From Lactobacillaceae bacterium (GTDB taxonomy: Bacteria; Bacillota; Bacilli; Lactobacillales; Lactobacillaceae), in the NCBI GenBank assembly GCA_031289015.1, contig JAITQG010000046.1, forward strand, positions 1 through 64,000: a stretch of 64,000 nt of DNA, written 5' to 3'. Below, in pieces: positions 40,804-50,752 of the stretch. Made by a program: the position numbers and the translations under genes. How positions within the stretch are numbered: the first letter of the stretch is position 1; each line of letters starts with the position of its first letter. A model generated the notes under the pieces. The model saw nothing but the letters and a program-made list of their open reading frames with translations. It did not search any database and was not told where the DNA came from.

Positions 40804-41121
40804 ATGGCAGAAATATTATTAGTTGATGCAGCGGGGATGTCGATTAGCATGTTGTCGACGCGGATGGATAAGTACGCCAAAGACAATGGCTTGGATTATG
40901 ATGTGTTGGGGATGGCTGATGCTGAAACTGATGAGCATATCAAGCACACCACGCCAGCGTTGATTATGATTGCCCCTCAAGTTAAGTATATGTATGCTAA
41001 ATATGCTGAAAAATATGGTGCTACAATTCCCGTTGTTAATATCAACATGATGGATTATGGCATCATGAATGCCAAAAACGTTATGCAAGCAGCTTTGGAT
41101 GCAATTGAAGCTGGTATTTAA
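40804..41121 (+). CDS. Standalone PTS lactose/cellobiose-type EIIB-like protein lacking the catalytic cysteine
   Basis: MAEILLVDAAGMSISMLSTRMDKYAKDNG...TPALIMIAPQVKYMYAKY; Asp8 where EIIB-cel has Cys. Confidence 0.85.
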   Translation: MAEILLVDAAGMSISMLSTRMDKYAKDNGLDYDVLGMADAETDEHIKHTTPALIMIAPQVKYMYAKYAEKYGATIPVVNINMMDYGIMNAKNVMQAALDAIEAGI

Positions 41122-41132
41122 CTTAAAATAGG

Positions 41133-41200
41133 TGGTCCCTTTTAATGGGTATAATGTTACAATTACAGTAATATTTTTATCCATTAGGAGGGGCTTTTTT
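41133..41200 (+). terminator. Long hairpin/terminator between EIIB-like gene and TA pair
   Basis: GGTCCCTTTTAATGG ... CCATTAGGAGGGGCTTTTTT (G-U containing stem plus T6). Confidence 0.6.
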
Positions 41201-41230
41201 GATGCCTTAATACGGCCCAAGAAGCAAGCA

Positions 41231-41428
41231 ATGACCATGACCACAGCAGATAAACTACAAAAAATTATCGCCATGCAAACTGAATTGAAAGCGATGTATG
41301 CAACCGGTGATTTTGGCGAATTACTCCGTACCGACTTAGCGCAGGAGCAAGTTGATTTTTTATTGGAACTCAAAGATTATTATCGTGCGCTTGAGCAACA
41401 AGAAATTATCGCGGGGGCAGCTCAATGA
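41231..41428 (+). CDS. Putative antitoxin of zeta-type TA pair
   Basis: Short helical protein MTMTTADKLQKIIAMQTELKAMYATGDFGELLRTDLAQEQ...; overlaps start of toxin gene. Confidence 0.65.
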   Translation: MTMTTADKLQKIIAMQTELKAMYATGDFGELLRTDLAQEQVDFLLELKDYYRALEQQEIIAGAAQ

Positions 41429-41997
41429 TGAAAAATTACATTATCGTGGCTGGCCTAAATGGTGCCGGCAAGACAACTTTATTTGAGACGGAACACGACT
41501 GGTTTTTGGATACACGTGAGCATCGTATCAATGCTGATGAAGAAACATTGGCACTTGGTGGGGATGTCAGTACACCTGAAGCACAAAAAGCCGGCACAAA
41601 TGTGGCCCTAACCAAAGCGCATGATTTCATCCAAGCCAGGTTCTCTTTTCACCAAGAAATGACATTTGCTGGAAAGGCCGACATTGCTCGGATTCAAGCC
41701 GTGCGTGATCAGGGTTATCGAATTACGTTGCTCTATGTGGCGATTAGCAGTTTAGAAGCCGCTAAGGAGCGCGTGCAACAACGGGTTAATTTGGGTGGTC
41801 ACTATACGCAAGCCGCTGACATCGAGCATCGTTATCAACGTTCACTAGGGAATTTACCCAAAGTAGCGGCGATGGTGGATGAAATTCATATTTTTGATAA
41901 TTCAACTCCGACTGGCTTTCGTGAAATCTATTGGCGCAATGAAACCAAAGTGTTACGCAATGAGCTCAAGCGTTATCCATGGCTCCCTAATTTATAA
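41425..41997 (+). CDS. Zeta toxin family P-loop kinase-like protein
   Basis: MMKNYIIVAGLNGAGKTTLFE; FHQEMTFAGKADIARIQAVRDQGYRITLLYVAISS. Confidence 0.85.
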   Translation: MMKNYIIVAGLNGAGKTTLFETEHDWFLDTREHRINADEETLALGGDVSTPEAQKAGTNVALTKAHDFIQARFSFHQEMTFAGKADIARIQAVRDQGYRITLLYVAISSLEAAKERVQQRVNLGGHYTQAADIEHRYQRSLGNLPKVAAMVDEIHIFDNSTPTGFREIYWRNETKVLRNELKRYPWLPNL

Positions 41998-42043
41998 ATT
42001 CAGCAAGCAGTTAAAGCCTTAAATGGGCTGGCTGCTTTTTTTG

Positions 42044-42086
42044 TTGACACAATATTAATTGCGTTATATTATACAATGTATAATAT
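42044..42086 (+). promoter_or_regulatory. Near-consensus promoter overlapping a 9-3-9 inverted repeat
   Basis: TTGACA 42044-42049, 17-nt spacer, TATTAT 42067-42072; ATATTATAC-AAT-GTATAATAT 42066-42086. Confidence 0.75.
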
Positions 42087-42100
42087 TAAGAAAATAAAAG

Positions 42101-42862
42101 GTGGATGACATGACAAATGTAATTGAAGTTAAAGATTTGCATCAAGTATATGGAGCGAATACAGATAAGCCTTATGAAGCGCTCAAGGGAATTGATTTTA
42201 CAGTTCAAGCCGGTGAGTTCGTCGCGATTATGGGCCCTTCTGGGTCGGGTAAGTCGTCGTTGTTGAATGTTTTGGCCACTTTAAATGCACCTACCAGTGG
42301 GACAGTCAAAGTTGCTGGGCAAGATATTTGGCATTTATCAGCTGATGCATTGGCCAAATTCCGTGGTGAAACCCTGGGCTTTATTTTCCAAGAATATAAT
42401 TTGATTGAAAGCTTGAGTGTCCAAGAAAACATTGCTTTGCCGTTGAATTTGCAAGAAGTCAAAGCGGATAAAGTGCAACAAGCGGTCCAAGCCGTTGCTA
42501 AAATGTTGGATTTGACGGATCAATTAACTAAGTCACCCAACGAATTATCAGGTGGGCAAAAACAACGCGTGGCCGCTGCTCGAGCGCTTGTGCACACGCC
42601 TGAATTGATTTTTGGGGATGAGCCAACGGGGGCTTTGGATTCACAAAATGCGCGTGAAATGATGGCGTATTTGACAAAAATTAACGCTGAGCAAGCCATT
42701 TCGATTTTGATGGTGACCCACGATGCCTTTTCAGCTAGTTTTGCGCAACGGATTCATTTCTTAGCTGACGGGCAAATTGTGCAAACGATTGAACGCGGTG
42801 AGCAATCACGTGAAGAATATTATCGTCAAATTTTGGCGGTGCTTGGCAACTTTAACGAATAG
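42101..42862 (+). CDS. ABC transporter ATP-binding protein
   Basis: IMGPSGSGKSSLLNVLATL, LSGGQKQRVAAARAL, IFGDEPTGALD. Confidence 0.95.
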   Translation: MDDMTNVIEVKDLHQVYGANTDKPYEALKGIDFTVQAGEFVAIMGPSGSGKSSLLNVLATLNAPTSGTVKVAGQDIWHLSADALAKFRGETLGFIFQEYNLIESLSVQENIALPLNLQEVKADKVQQAVQAVAKMLDLTDQLTKSPNELSGGQKQRVAAARALVHTPELIFGDEPTGALDSQNAREMMAYLTKINAEQAISILMVTHDAFSASFAQRIHFLADGQIVQTIERGEQSREEYYRQILAVLGNFNE

Positions 42863-42874
42863 GAGGTGGCCAAT

Positions 42875-44665
42875 ATGATTAACAAATTAGCAATCGCCAC
42901 TTTCAAACACCGGTTACGAGACTTTAGTGTATTGTTTGCGGGGTTAGTAATTTCTGTTGCCATTTTTTTGATGTTTAGCAATTTGGCGAACAATACAGAA
43001 TTTCTCAATGCCAATTCAAGTTTACAAATGATTACCTTGATTTTCACTTTGGGCCAATTTTTGTTAGGCTTGATCACGTTTATTTATTTGAATTTTGCCA
43101 ACACGTTTTTGCTACAATTACGGCAACGTGAATATGGTTTGTTGATGATGCTAGGTGCCAATGGGCGACAAGTTGCAAACTTGTTGATGCAAGAAACCTG
43201 GTTGATTGGTGGCGCGTCATTAATTGTGGGGATGCTCTTGGGAACAGCACTCACAGCCGGCGCCGGCCAAGTTTTGCAGAGCATGCTGCATTTGCAATTG
43301 AAACATTTTGAAGTTGTTAATCTGCATGCGATGGTCGTCACGATTATCTTTTTCATTGTGTTGTATGTCCTCAACGGTTTGTGGAATCGGCGGCATTTGT
43401 TGAAAACTGAAGTCAGCATGTTGTTAAAAGGTGATCAACAAGCTGAAGTCAGTCAACCAAACAATGCCAAGTTAACAGTTCGCGGTGTTTTGGGCGTAGT
43501 TTTGATTGCGCTAGGCTTTTGGTTCATGTCAATTGTGGTCAAAATTGGCTCAACCGCATTAATCGCGGCCTTGATTTTAAATGTTAGTGGAACCTACCTT
43601 TTTGTCAGTGCTAGTGTGACCTTGATGTTGAATTTAATTAAGTTAACTAAAGGAGCGCACAAAGGGTTGGGCAGCTTCACGATGGGGCAATTGACGTTTA
43701 GATTGCAGTCATTTAATCGTATCTTGACGATTGTCACGCTGATGTTTGCTTTGGCGCTAGGAGCGATGACAATCGGGATGGGGTATCAACGTACATTTAC
43801 GGAAGCGGCGGATAAAAACAGTGCCTATACCATCGTGTTGAGCAATCCTGATGCAAAAACTAAGCAGTTGATTAGCGAACTTAAAAAAGTTGAATACATT
43901 AAAGACTATGCCTACCAAATCAACAATGGCAACACGGTGGTTTGGCAACAAGCTGACTTGGATAAAAATAGCTTGCCAGCCCAAATTGTAAAGGGGCAAA
44001 ATGTGCGCGCGGTGAATTACACGACCAAGCAAGTTGCAGCTGGCCAACCAGGAAATCAAGCCTTGATTAATGTTTCACGGGCGGTGGCGATTGTAGATGA
44101 TGGTTACACGGATCCCAAGGTACAAGTTGGGCAATTGGATGCGACTAAACCACAAGAGCAAATAATCTTGATTAAGACGCGCGATATGGATGCTAATGAT
44201 GCGATTTTGGCCCAATTATTGATGGCCCAAGAAAAGACGATTAAGCGCGACGCTTCGTATGTCTTGGGTGCCTATGGTTATCTGAATACTGTGCGTGGGT
44301 TAATGGGTGGCCTTGAATTTATGGGCTTCTTCTTGGCAATTGCCTTCTTGGCGATGTTAGCAAGCACGCTGATGTTTAAGGTTTTAAGCAACGTGCCAGC
44401 TGATAAGAAGCGCTATAATATTTTGTCAATGATTGGCGCCACTAAACGCCAAATGCGCGGCTCATTAGCCCGTGAAATCGGCTTGATTTTTGGTATTCCA
44501 GCGCTAATCGGCTTGGTTGATGTGGCCGTCGGGTTGCAGATGTTTAAAGCTTTGATGGCCAATCCATATATCGCATTTGGCCCAGCGCTCTTAATTATTT
44601 TTGGTCTGTATATCATTTACTTTATCTTTACATTTAAAACATATTGGAAAATGTTGCAGGTTTAA
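42875..44665 (+). CDS. ABC transporter permease (FtsX/BceB-like)
   Basis: Multi-TM; FLLQLRQREYGLLMMLGANGRQVANLL; partner of upstream ATPase. Confidence 0.9.
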   Translation: MINKLAIATFKHRLRDFSVLFAGLVISVAIFLMFSNLANNTEFLNANSSLQMITLIFTLGQFLLGLITFIYLNFANTFLLQLRQREYGLLMMLGANGRQVANLLMQETWLIGGASLIVGMLLGTALTAGAGQVLQSMLHLQLKHFEVVNLHAMVVTIIFFIVLYVLNGLWNRRHLLKTEVSMLLKGDQQAEVSQPNNAKLTVRGVLGVVLIALGFWFMSIVVKIGSTALIAALILNVSGTYLFVSASVTLMLNLIKLTKGAHKGLGSFTMGQLTFRLQSFNRILTIVTLMFALALGAMTIGMGYQRTFTEAADKNSAYTIVLSNPDAKTKQLISELKKVEYIKDYAYQINNGNTVVWQQADLDKNSLPAQIVKGQNVRAVNYTTKQVAAGQPGNQALINVSRAVAIVDDGYTDPKVQVGQLDATKPQEQIILIKTRDMDANDAILAQLLMAQEKTIKRDASYVLGAYGYLNTVRGLMGGLEFMGFFLAIAFLAMLASTLMFKVLSNVPADKKRYNILSMIGATKRQMRGSLAREIGLIFGIPALIGLVDVAVGLQMFKALMANPYIAFGPALLIIFGLYIIYFIFTFKTYWKMLQV

Positions 44666-44789
44666 AACGGGATTGGCGGTGAAGTTTGGCTAATTAATTG
44701 TAAAGGTTTTGTAGACATGGAATAAACATATTTAATTCATGGTTTATTCGTGCTAAACTACAAAGGTACCGAAATAAGGAGCCTAAAAA

Positions 44790-45338
44790 ATGATTAAGCC
44801 AAATAGCGAAGAAGCCCCCATATTGATTGGTCTTTCTTGGTCAACCGAGGAAGCCAATCGAATACTAGCTACTACTATTGTTGACCACTTACTGAGTGAT
44901 TTTTCAGCAGTGGCCGTCGTACAAGGTGAATTGTTCAAGTATATTGACGAAAAGTTTGGTGATAACTTGTCGGTGATGTACCGTTTACAGCCGGTTGGAC
45001 CATTGAATAACCCCAATACCACCACGGATTCAAGTTATTTGAGTGCCCGTGATGTGGTGTTAGCAGCTAATTTGGACTTAGCGCCATTTGGTTGGTCAAA
45101 ACATAATCCAGTGCGGGTGTTTGCCCACGATGGAATGCTTGATCGGATGTATACCATGGTGCATGATTTGTTTGAATTTGAGAATGTGGTAGTTGAACGG
45201 GGTGTATATGGTGCCTACGATCCGGCTGCCCGCCAAACTTGGACCCGGACTAAAGCGCTCTTCACAGCTCATGAACATGGCATTGTGGAGCAATGGAACC
45301 GTGGTAAGACCGGCTATATTGTGACCTTACCAAATTAA
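44790..45338 (+). CDS. Hypothetical protein (182 aa)
   Basis: ORF with upstream SD aaggagc; no recognised family. Confidence 0.7.
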   Translation: MIKPNSEEAPILIGLSWSTEEANRILATTIVDHLLSDFSAVAVVQGELFKYIDEKFGDNLSVMYRLQPVGPLNNPNTTTDSSYLSARDVVLAANLDLAPFGWSKHNPVRVFAHDGMLDRMYTMVHDLFEFENVVVERGVYGAYDPAARQTWTRTKALFTAHEHGIVEQWNRGKTGYIVTLPN

Positions 45339-45472
45339 TAATTAAAATTAGTAAAGTGCTTGGGTGAAAACTCAGGCTCTTTTTTGGATTTGTTCAATAT
45401 TAAGTCAAAAAAGTTAAATTTGAAGGTGGTATACTAAAGACACTTAAACACGGATTCAAAAGGGGGAAGTAA

Positions 45473-46963
45473 ATGACAAGAACAGGATTGATGGGCGTGC
45501 TATTAGTAGGTGCATCGGCAATTGATTTACATATCGTTAGTCGTAAAAATGGGCAAATCATAGAAAAGGCGCACCGTTCAACTACGGTGGGCGATGAATT
45601 ATATAGTGAAGGACATGTTTCACAAGCACAAATTAATCGAATGATTATTGATTTGAATGGCTTTAACCAATTACTAGCTGATTATGCTGTGACTGATTTT
45701 CACGTGTTTGGTTCATATTCATTAGCCAGTGCCCATAATGCCGTGTATGTGCGCGGCCAAATTGAGCTCGCCACGGGGTTGAAATTGCAATGGTTGTCGG
45801 CCAGTCAAGAAGCGTATTTCGGGCAAGTTTCGATGCGCTATGCAGAACCGCTGTTCCCAACTGACGCGGAGCAACGGGTCTTTTTGGTGTCGATGAGTTC
45901 GGGGCGTTTGTCATTAGGTTATTATGTCGGGGGAGAACTTAAATTTACGCGTAGTATTAATCTAGGACCAATTCGTCTGGCCAATGAGCTTGATGAGTTG
46001 GCCGATGATGTTGTGGATTTAAAGGGCATCACCCGCGAATTTATCCACAGTAAATTAGCGGATTATGCCACATTACTGCCTAAATTTGAGAATGCTGACA
46101 TGATGATTGTTAGTGGTTCATTTGCCTTGGAACAGATTTTGGCCGAACCAACTGTTTGCGTTGCTGATTTTTTTGAGGCGAACAATACAATTCTAGGCGA
46201 TCCGGCGCAAAAGTGGATTGATCAATTACAATTGACAGCCACCCAAGTTGATGCCGTCATGCCAGAATTATTATTGCTTGAAGAGTTAGCCAAAATTACA
46301 CGGTCAAAGGCGGTTACCATCAGCAAAAAGCACATGCTACCAGGCTTGATTATGGAAGGCTTGGGACATTTAACTGGTGAAGAAGTGCTTTCTCATGCGC
46401 GTGAATTGGGGCAACGGTTTGGCGTTGAACCAAAGCACCAAGCAGCCGTCCTGAAGTTTGCCGAACAATTATTTGATCGTTTGAAGCCAATTCATGAATT
46501 AGGTAAACGCGAACGCTTATTACTGCAGGTGGCCGCCTTGGTGCATGATGTAGGATCGTATCTAAATGCCTATCATCACTATGAGTATTCAGAATTGGTG
46601 ATTATGGCCGATGAATTAGATGGGTTAACACCAGTGGAAACCCAAATTGTGGCGATTATTTCACGTTATCATTCGCATGAAGTGCCTGGTGAAGGGATGC
46701 AAACGGTCCAACAATTAACTGAAGAAGAACGCATCATCGTGGCGCAATTAACTGCCTTGTTGCGGTTGGCTGATGCATTGGATGATAGCCGACTACAAAA
46801 AATTTCTAAAATCAGCGTTTCACTGAAGGAACCTAAGATCGTTGTGACTGGTGCCAGCCAAGAAAAACTGTATTTGGAACAATGGACATTTACCCACAAG
46901 GCTGACTTATTTGAACAAGTCTTTGGGCGTAAAATTACGTTGAAACGAAAGGAGCTAAAATAA
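45473..46963 (+). CDS. Ppx/GppA-like protein with C-terminal HD domain, degenerate phosphate-binding motifs
   Basis: LSASQEAYFGQ conserved; HD motif ALVHDVGSYLNAYHHYEYSELVI; operon with ppk. Confidence 0.85.
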   Translation: MTRTGLMGVLLVGASAIDLHIVSRKNGQIIEKAHRSTTVGDELYSEGHVSQAQINRMIIDLNGFNQLLADYAVTDFHVFGSYSLASAHNAVYVRGQIELATGLKLQWLSASQEAYFGQVSMRYAEPLFPTDAEQRVFLVSMSSGRLSLGYYVGGELKFTRSINLGPIRLANELDELADDVVDLKGITREFIHSKLADYATLLPKFENADMMIVSGSFALEQILAEPTVCVADFFEANNTILGDPAQKWIDQLQLTATQVDAVMPELLLLEELAKITRSKAVTISKKHMLPGLIMEGLGHLTGEEVLSHARELGQRFGVEPKHQAAVLKFAEQLFDRLKPIHELGKRERLLLQVAALVHDVGSYLNAYHHYEYSELVIMADELDGLTPVETQIVAIISRYHSHEVPGEGMQTVQQLTEEERIIVAQLTALLRLADALDDSRLQKISKISVSLKEPKIVVTGASQEKLYLEQWTFTHKADLFEQVFGRKITLKRKELK

Positions 46964-49068
46964 TGAGCGAATTGAAAGCACATGAACAATATACAAACCG
47001 AGAAGTGAGCTGGCTCGCTTTCAATGAACGTGTCTTGGATGAAGCTCGGGATAAAAATAATCCGTTGTATGAACGTGCCAAGTTTGTGGGGATCACCCAA
47101 TCAAATATGGATGAGTGGTTCCAAGTGCGCGTGGCGTCGCTGTTTCAATTACGCCACGTCAAGGACAAAACTGATATTGTCGGCTTGACGGCCCATGAGC
47201 AACTTAAGTTAGTTTCTGAATTAGCTGGCAAACAAACCAAAGAACAATATCAAGTATTAAACCGCATGATTTTGCCAGCTTTGGCCGATGATGGCTTGAA
47301 TTTAGTTTGCGCAGCTGAATTAACTGAACCACAACGCCAAGAACTTGCCCCATTTTTTAGTACCTCGGTCTTTCCAATTTTGACCCCGATGGCCGATGAT
47401 AAAACGCGGCCATTCCCGTTCCTCGCGACGGATAGCTTGAATTTAGCGGCCCGCTTAGAGCGTGATGGGGAAGAACGTTTGGCCATCGTGCAGGTACCAG
47501 ATATTTTGGACCGGGTCATTGCGATTCCTGAATTCCCAGGGCAATACATCTTGTTAGAGGAATTGATTTCAGCGTTTATTGCGGATTTATTTATCGGCTT
47601 TACCGTCAAGTCAGTGTCTAGTTTCCATATTCTGCGGGATATGGAACTCGACATTGCTGATGATGAAGGTCCTAATATGTTGGAAGAAGTGCAACAAAAG
47701 TTATTCGAACGTGAACGTGGGGCGGTTATTCGCTTAGTCCACGAAAAAGGGATGAGTAAAAAAGTCCTCAATCGATTAATTGATGCTTTAGACATCTCAA
47801 CGGAACGAGTGTATGCAGTTAATGGTCCAGTTGATTTGAGCTTTTTGAGTTCTTTGGTTAAATTTGGCCAAGACAAGTCAGCAAAGTTCGCGCCGTTTGA
47901 GGAATACATGGATGAACGGTTAGGTGATGAACGGATTTTCAAAGCAATTTCAGAAAATGATGTGCTCTTGCATCACCCGTATGATAGTTTCAAACCTGTT
48001 GTGAACTTGATTCAACAAGCCGCTAAAGATGAAAATGTATTGGCCATTAAAATGACTTTGTATCGGGTCTCTGGTAATTCACCAATTATCAGAGCCCTTG
48101 GGGAAGCTGCCCGGGATGGTAAACAAGTGACTGTGTTGGTCGAAGTCAAAGCGCGTTTTGATGAGGAAAACAATGTGCATTGGGCCCAAGAACTAGAACG
48201 CCAAGGGGTCCACGTGATTTACGGACTCAAGGGGTTGAAGACCCACGCCAAGGTCGCTTTAGTTGTCCGACGCGAAGAAGATGACATCAAGCGGTATGTG
48301 CATCTAGGCACCGGTAATTATAATGACGTGACCGCCCATTTTTATACCGATATGGGCTTGTTAACGACTGATGCTGAAATCGGCTTAGATGTCGCTTCGG
48401 TGTTTAACGTCCTCACCGGTTATTCAGATCCTGATTATTTCTATCACCTCTACATGTCACCCGATGGAATCCGTGATGCCTTAATTGATCGCATCAAAGA
48501 ATTGCGTAAAGCAGTTAAAAATGGGCATCAGGTTAAGATCCGGTTTAAGGCTAATTCATTGTCTGATACCCCAGTAATTGATGAGTTGATCGCAGCTAGT
48601 AAAGATGGCGTGCCTGTGCAGCTGGTTATTCGCGGCATCACAATGATGAAGCCAGGGCTTGTTAATGTGACCGAAAATATTGAAATTCATTCATTAGTCG
48701 GGCGCCTCTTGGAACATAGCCGGATTTACATCTTTGAACTTGATGGTGTCCGTGAAGTCTTTTTGTCATCGGCTGATTTAATGACCAGAAACTTGTCGCA
48801 TCGAATTGAATTGATGTTCCCTATTTTGTCTGAAGAATTATCTGAGCGCGTTGTCCAAGTCTTTGATACAATATGGAATGATAATGTTAAAAGTCGTGTC
48901 CTCCAATCTGATGATGAGTGGGACCGAGTTAATCGGCGGAATACAGATTCAATTAATGCCCAAGAATTCTTTATTGCCGAGGCGCAAGCAAAAGTGAAGG
49001 CACAAAAACAGGCGCAAAAACAAGTGGACAACCAACCAAAATTTGAGCCAATGAACCATCCATTCTAA
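46963..49068 (+). CDS. ppk1: Polyphosphate kinase 1
   Basis: NREVSWLAFNERVLDEA; KMTLYRVSGNSPI; GLKTHAKVALVVRRE; HLGTGNYND. Confidence 0.97.
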   Translation: MSELKAHEQYTNREVSWLAFNERVLDEARDKNNPLYERAKFVGITQSNMDEWFQVRVASLFQLRHVKDKTDIVGLTAHEQLKLVSELAGKQTKEQYQVLNRMILPALADDGLNLVCAAELTEPQRQELAPFFSTSVFPILTPMADDKTRPFPFLATDSLNLAARLERDGEERLAIVQVPDILDRVIAIPEFPGQYILLEELISAFIADLFIGFTVKSVSSFHILRDMELDIADDEGPNMLEEVQQKLFERERGAVIRLVHEKGMSKKVLNRLIDALDISTERVYAVNGPVDLSFLSSLVKFGQDKSAKFAPFEEYMDERLGDERIFKAISENDVLLHHPYDSFKPVVNLIQQAAKDENVLAIKMTLYRVSGNSPIIRALGEAARDGKQVTVLVEVKARFDEENNVHWAQELERQGVHVIYGLKGLKTHAKVALVVRREEDDIKRYVHLGTGNYNDVTAHFYTDMGLLTTDAEIGLDVASVFNVLTGYSDPDYFYHLYMSPDGIRDALIDRIKELRKAVKNGHQVKIRFKANSLSDTPVIDELIAASKDGVPVQLVIRGITMMKPGLVNVTENIEIHSLVGRLLEHSRIYIFELDGVREVFLSSADLMTRNLSHRIELMFPILSEELSERVVQVFDTIWNDNVKSRVLQSDDEWDRVNRRNTDSINAQEFFIAEAQAKVKAQKQAQKQVDNQPKFEPMNHPF

Positions 49069-49087
49069 TTTAGCGGAGAAAATTTGC

Positions 49088-50065
49088 ATGACAAAGTTAG
49101 CAATAATTGATTTAGGATCAAACTCAACTCGCATGACGATTAGCCAAGTCAACGACGATGGGTCATATGAGGTTATTCATCGTGACCAGTCGATGGTTCG
49201 CCTTTCTGAAGGAATGGGGAGCGACAAAGTCTTGCAACCCAAGGCGATGGAACGGACCATTCAAGTAATGCAGGAGTTTGCTGAGATCGCTCAAAAATAT
49301 AAGGCCGATAAAATCATCCCGACGGCGACGGCTGCCGTGCGCCAAGCGACCAATAAAGCTGAATTTATCCAAATGCTTGCCGATCAAACGGGCTTAAAAT
49401 TACGCGTTTTGACCGGCTTAGAAGAAGCACACTATGATTATTTAGCCATTATTCATACGCTACCAATCTCAGATGCTTTGATTATTGATACTGGTGGTGG
49501 CTCAGTTGAACTAGTTTACGTGCAAAGTACCCGAATGGTTCAATCGATTTCAGTGCCGATTGGCTCAGTTAATTTGACGGAAGCGTATCTGGAAAAAGAT
49601 AAAATTTCCGCCAAAGGGCTCTTTACCGCCAATTTGGCGATTGAACGTCAATTTAGTAATGTACCTTGGCTACAAAATGCCCGTCATTTGCCAATCGTGG
49701 CCCTAGGTGGTTCAAATCGAACATTTGCTAAAATTTCGCGCCGCTTCCGCAATGTGATGGATTTGCCGATTCATGGTTATCGGTTAACTGCCGAAGACGT
49801 GTTTGATATCTTCCAAGCGGTTTTGCCTGAAGATATGGAAGGACGCAAAAAAATCCCTGGCCTAGCTAAAGACCGCGCTGATATTATTGTTGGGGGGATG
49901 TTGCCATTGGTTAATGCGATGCAATACATTGATGCCACGCAAGTGATTTTCTCACAAGCCGGTTTACGTGAAGGCATTGTCTTTGAGTATATTCAACAAA
50001 AGACTGGCCTAGATGTTGTGACACCTATGCCTGAAGATATGACGATTGATGATGATGTAAATTAA
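49088..50065 (+). CDS. ppx: Exopolyphosphatase, Ppx/GppA family
   Basis: IIDLGSNSTRMTI; LTGLEEAHYDYLA; LIIDTGGGSVELVY. Confidence 0.94.
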   Translation: MTKLAIIDLGSNSTRMTISQVNDDGSYEVIHRDQSMVRLSEGMGSDKVLQPKAMERTIQVMQEFAEIAQKYKADKIIPTATAAVRQATNKAEFIQMLADQTGLKLRVLTGLEEAHYDYLAIIHTLPISDALIIDTGGGSVELVYVQSTRMVQSISVPIGSVNLTEAYLEKDKISAKGLFTANLAIERQFSNVPWLQNARHLPIVALGGSNRTFAKISRRFRNVMDLPIHGYRLTAEDVFDIFQAVLPEDMEGRKKIPGLAKDRADIIVGGMLPLVNAMQYIDATQVIFSQAGLREGIVFEYIQQKTGLDVVTPMPEDMTIDDDVN

Positions 50066-50068
50066 CAA

Positions 50069-50117
50069 CAAAAAAGCCCCTACTAGCTGAATTAACAGTT
50101 ACCAGGGGCGCTTTTTG
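50069..50117. terminator. Terminator between convergent genes
   Basis: aaaaagcccct...aggggcgctttttg. Confidence 0.8.
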
Positions 50118-50124
50118 ATTTGAA

Positions 50125-50511
50125 TTACAACAAAATTTCGAATTCTAAATTATTGTACTGATCACGTTCACGGATTTGATGGTAGCCAAATTCTTGCTCT
50201 GTCCGGGTTAACAATTCAGTTTCCCAAATAATCTTTTCAGCTGATTCAGCAAACATCGCTTCTTTGAGTTTGTTCACCAAACTTAAAATTTGTGTACCTT
50301 CATCAGCCGTCATTGAAGCATACATGCGCTCGTCATTGCCGTACTTCTTTGAAATCCGCTTCAAAGTTACGTTTAAAACCTGGCGCGTGTAGGCCGGGTT
50401 GCGATTCAACCGAACGCTAAATACGATGTGATTATAATGGTTGTCGCGACTATATTGCAACAACATCGCCAAGAACTCCTCAGCATTTACTTTTTCTGGT
50501 TTGTTTGCCAT
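50125..50511 (-). CDS. Hypothetical protein (128 aa)
   Basis: MANKPEKVNAEEFLAMLLQYSRDNHYNHIVFSVRLNRNPAY; SD on minus strand. Confidence 0.7.
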   Translation of the reverse strand: MANKPEKVNAEEFLAMLLQYSRDNHYNHIVFSVRLNRNPAYTRQVLNVTLKRISKKYGNDERMYASMTADEGTQILSLVNKLKEAMFAESAEKIIWETELLTRTEQEFGYHQIRERDQYNNLEFEILL

Positions 50512-50702
50512 GATTATTTTCCTTATCTGGGTCTTTCTTTCTAGTTTATCACGTTATGCGTTGGATGATACACGAGGATAACAAAAATACGTTAGCGTTG
50601 GCGATGTTTCAGGGGTTAACAGTCTGTTTTTTATGTGAAAGACAAGGTAAATTAAATTTAATACTTGAATTTTTGGCGCAAACAAGGTATTTTTAAATTA
50701 TT

Positions 50703-50720
50703 AATAAAACGTTTTACTAA
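50703..50720. promoter_or_regulatory. LacI-family operator-like palindrome upstream of ribokinase
   Basis: aaTAAAACGTTTTActaa; core TAAAACGTTTTA 50705-50716. Confidence 0.7.
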
Positions 50721-50752
50721 CAAACATCAACAGAATTATTGAGGGTAGGCAA

